A DNA stretch of 64,000 bases from Microcoleus sp. FACHB-61 (GTDB lineage: Bacteria > Cyanobacteriota > Cyanobacteriia > Cyanobacteriales > Microcoleaceae), in contig JACJNY010000011.1 in the NCBI GenBank assembly GCA_014695295.1, positions 48,759 through 112,758 on the forward strand. Reading direction: 5' to 3'. The notes under the pieces are model-generated. The model ran no database searches. It worked only from the letters and a program-made list of their open reading frames with translations, and was not told the origin of the DNA. Below are positions 62,123 through 64,000 of this stretch, piece by piece. Position 1 is the stretch's first letter; each line of letters starts with the position of its first letter. Position numbers and translations under genes: made by a program.

Positions 62123-63379
62123 TCATTTCAAAAACTCAAATTTACCGTTATTTCCATCAGCCTCCATCTTAATCCGTGCCACATAAAACTCTTTCTGACT
62201 AATCTCACCTTCAGGTGTAAAAGAAATTTCCCCCAGAGGCGTATCGTACTTTCCACCCAACAACTGCTGATTCAAACTTGTACGCAATTCGGCCAAAGGC
62301 TTTTGGCTAACCTTCGACTTAGCATTAATTTCTTTTAATGACTCAACAAAAACTTGGACGCCAGTAAAAGCTTGAGCGCTAAACTGAGGCGGTTCCTTCT
62401 TAAATTGAGCGCGATAAGCATCGCGAAAAGCCTTATTAATTTCATTCTGATATTCCGGGCTGTATGCTTGGGCAATTAAAACCCCCTCGCAAAGAGCTTT
62501 GCAAACCGAAAATACATTGGAAGTATTCAGACCGTTGCCCCCAATGATAACGCCTTTGTAGCCCAACTCCCGCAACTGCTTAATTAAATTGCCTCCATCT
62601 GCGGCCAACCCAGAAATAATTATCAAATCGGGCTTGACATTTATCCCATTAGTGGCTTGAGATTGGAAATCTGTATCAGTAGTCAAGAATTTTTGGACTG
62701 TTGCCAATTCCAGTCCCATATCTTTAACCGTTGTCTGAAAAGTTTCAGTCTCTGATTTGCTAAAAGCATCATTCTGAGCAAAAAACACGGCTACTTTCTT
62801 AATATTGGGATTTTGCTTGAGGGCCGCTTGAACTGCATTAGGTGCTACCACGGCGACAGGCGCGGAGACTCTGGCCACATAATCGCCAATCTGGGGAATG
62901 CCTTTAGCAGTGTTGGATGGTCCGAGTACGGGAATTTTTGCGCGATCGGCGATCGGATCGGCACTAAAAGCCTGCTGCGAGAGAGTGGGGCCCACAATAC
63001 CCACCACCTTATCCTGATTGATCAGAGTATTGAAGGCATTGATCGCCCCTTGTTCATCTCCACCCGTATCTTGGAACACCAGTTTAATCGGCGTCCCATC
63101 CACACCGCCCTTATCGTTGAAATACTTCTCAGCTATTTTTGCCCCAGCCACCTGTTCCTGACCGAGCAAAGCCACATTGCTAGTTTGCGCCACCCCAACC
63201 CCAACGGGAATAGCGGTAGAGTTCCCCGCAGCCGAACCCTGTGGCGAAGTTGTCGGAGATGGCGAAGTACCAGCAGATACTGTAGTCGATGTCTGGGGAG
63301 TGTTTGTCTGGCTGCAAGCGATCAGCAGTGAAGCGCAGGTAACGAACAAGGCACTAGGGCGAGGGGCAGCTTTTTTCAT
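62123..63379 (-). CDS. livK: Amino acid ABC transporter binding protein (LivK/NatB type)
   Basis: 418 residues. Lipobox SLLIACSQ with Cys22, then a Ser/Thr/Pro-rich tether (to about residue 55) and a type I periplasmic binding fold of the Peripla_BP_6 group: GVAQTSNVALLGQEQVAGAK, GIVGPTLSQQAFSADPIAD and IIISGLAADGGNLIKQL. It captures neutral or branched-chain amino acids for the LivH/LivM channel. It is the first gene of the 63.4-59.3 kb unit; a perfect 36-base palindrome lies 40 bases upstream. Confidence 0.88.
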   Translation of the reverse strand: MKKAAPRPSALFVTCASLLIACSQTNTPQTSTTVSAGTSPSPTTSPQGSAAGNSTAIPVGVGVAQTSNVALLGQEQVAGAKIAEKYFNDKGGVDGTPIKLVFQDTGGDEQGAINAFNTLINQDKVVGIVGPTLSQQAFSADPIADRAKIPVLGPSNTAKGIPQIGDYVARVSAPVAVVAPNAVQAALKQNPNIKKVAVFFAQNDAFSKSETETFQTTVKDMGLELATVQKFLTTDTDFQSQATNGINVKPDLIIISGLAADGGNLIKQLRELGYKGVIIGGNGLNTSNVFSVCKALCEGVLIAQAYSPEYQNEINKAFRDAYRAQFKKEPPQFSAQAFTGVQVFVESLKEINAKSKVSQKPLAELRTSLNQQLLGGKYDTPLGEISFTPEGEISQKEFYVARIKMEADGNNGKFEFLK

Positions 63380-63418
63380 GATCGGGCGATCGAAAACATA
63401 TATAGATCATCTCCACAT

Positions 63419-63454
63419 ATATATAGACCATCTCTATAGAGATGGTCTATATAT
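63419..63454. promoter_or_regulatory. Perfect 36-bp palindrome between livK and the rRNA operon
   Basis: ATATATAGACCATCTCTA is followed directly by its exact complement, with no loop. An imperfect third half-site (ACATATATAGATCATCTC) stands just to the left (63397-63414). It could be a dimeric-repressor operator or a hairpin in the livK leader. Confidence 0.65.
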
Positions 63455-63466
63455 GCAAATATTCTA

Positions 63467-63631
63467 CTGGTTCGCGGGACAGACCCGGGCCCGAAACCGT
63501 ATTTCCGGATCAAGAACCAGCCCCTTGCCCTAAAAAGGATTCAGGCAGCGGATACCGGAGCAGGGCTTACTCGCCAAAACCCTTACAGTGTGTGGCTTAA
63601 ACAAAAACTTAAAAATATTTGCGCAAAATGC
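63467..63631. other. Region ahead of the rRNA promoter
   Basis: CTGGTTC (63467-63473) pairs with GAACCAG (63514-63520) and encloses GC-rich sequence with CCCGGGCCC. No gene is seen. Further regulatory sites of the rRNA operon may lie here. Confidence 0.35.
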
Positions 63632-63660
63632 TTGACAACTCTCGGGAGAGTTGATACATT
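63632..63660 (+). promoter_or_regulatory. rRNA operon promoter
   Basis: -35 TTGACA (63632-63637), 17-base spacer ACTCTCGGGAGAGTTGA (itself an inverted repeat, ACTCTC/GAGAGT), and -10 TACATT (63655-63660). About 240 bases of leader separate it from the 16S start. Confidence 0.72.
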
Positions 63661-63900
63661 AATAAAGCGCCAGAAGAGAAGCGGTTCACAGAACTGCGGA
63701 CTAAAGGCAAAAAACTGAACCTAGAAAAAAGAATAGTTTGAAAGCTTAAAGCACTATTAACCTCGTCAAAAAAATTAAGATAGAGAGTCAAGGCGAAAGC
63801 TAATACTCAATATCACAAACAACGAGAAAAAAGTCAAGGGAAAAAAAACCAGCCTTGATGCTGAGTGGAAAGAACTTGACGAAAGCCAAAAAAACTCAAC

Positions 63901-64000
<100 letters not shown>

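Overview
The window reads as chromosomal DNA of a filamentous, Oscillatoriales-type cyanobacterium (Microcoleus/Oscillatoria/Phormidium-like). The reasons are the very frequent GCGATCGC (HIP1) octamers, A/T-rich heptad tandem repeats (AAAATCT type), cyanobacterial marker genes (petM, a ycf39-like gene, cobN), cyanobacterial DUF families (DUF1574, DUF4189, DUF1802, Uma2, DUF29) and a cyanobacterial-looking 16S rRNA 5' end that runs off the right edge. Genus is inference; no database was searched.

Layout. 0-8.4 kb: a DUF1574 lipoprotein, cobN, an EamA transporter and two ATPases of a branched-chain/neutral amino acid ABC transporter. 8.5-15.3 kb: a broken HEAT-repeat gene with a decayed NACHT-type tail, a Uma2 protein, a TPR protein, an L,D-transpeptidase and a secreted Pro/Ala-rich protein. 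15.8-23.4 kb: a sorbosone dehydrogenase-like lipoprotein, small unknown genes, a ThiF/E1-like gene with an unknown partner, and DUF4189, DUF433 and DIP1984 proteins. 23.5-26.7 kb: a TROVE/vWA (Ro60-like) gene preceded on the same strand by three stem-closed RNAs, two with tRNA-like modules, which look like Y RNAs. 27.9-34.9 kb: a tRNA array of about 35 genes on the minus strand, with a solitary EF-Tu gene at its downstream end and, between two Arg tRNAs, a short RNA carrying mimics of two 23S rRNA elements (sarcin-ricin loop and GTPase-associated centre) in permuted order. 35.1-36.7 kb: an IscB nuclease with its upstream omega/HEARO RNA, overlapping birA. 37.9-50.7 kb: a 1203-residue coiled-coil/roadblock/BON/OmpA protein, pdxA, petM, ycf39, nadK, a cold-shock-like protein with 17-residue tandem repeats, an AAA-nuclease protein and era. 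51-59 kb: secreted and small proteins, an OpuC-like ATPase and permease, DUF1802, an aldo/keto reductase and a WD40 Ser/Thr kinase. 59.3-63.4 kb: the two permeases and the binding protein that would complete the amino acid transporter begun at 6.6-8.3 kb. 63.6 kb to the end: an rRNA promoter, leader and 16S start.

The most unusual part is 23.5-36.7 kb. The Ro60/Y RNA operon and the tRNA array start from near-identical promoters (CCCCCTTGACA, 17-18 bases, TAGTAT) and share a leader motif at the same distance downstream. Together the block encodes a Ro60-type RNP, a nearly complete tRNA set including an initiator-like tRNA, an EF-Tu, and an RNA mimicking the ribosomal elongation-factor binding site. 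A joint role as a translation backup or as decoys against RNA-cleaving toxins is inference; the parts themselves are visible in the sequence. RNA calls rest on hand-folded helices, and protein calls on recognised motifs.
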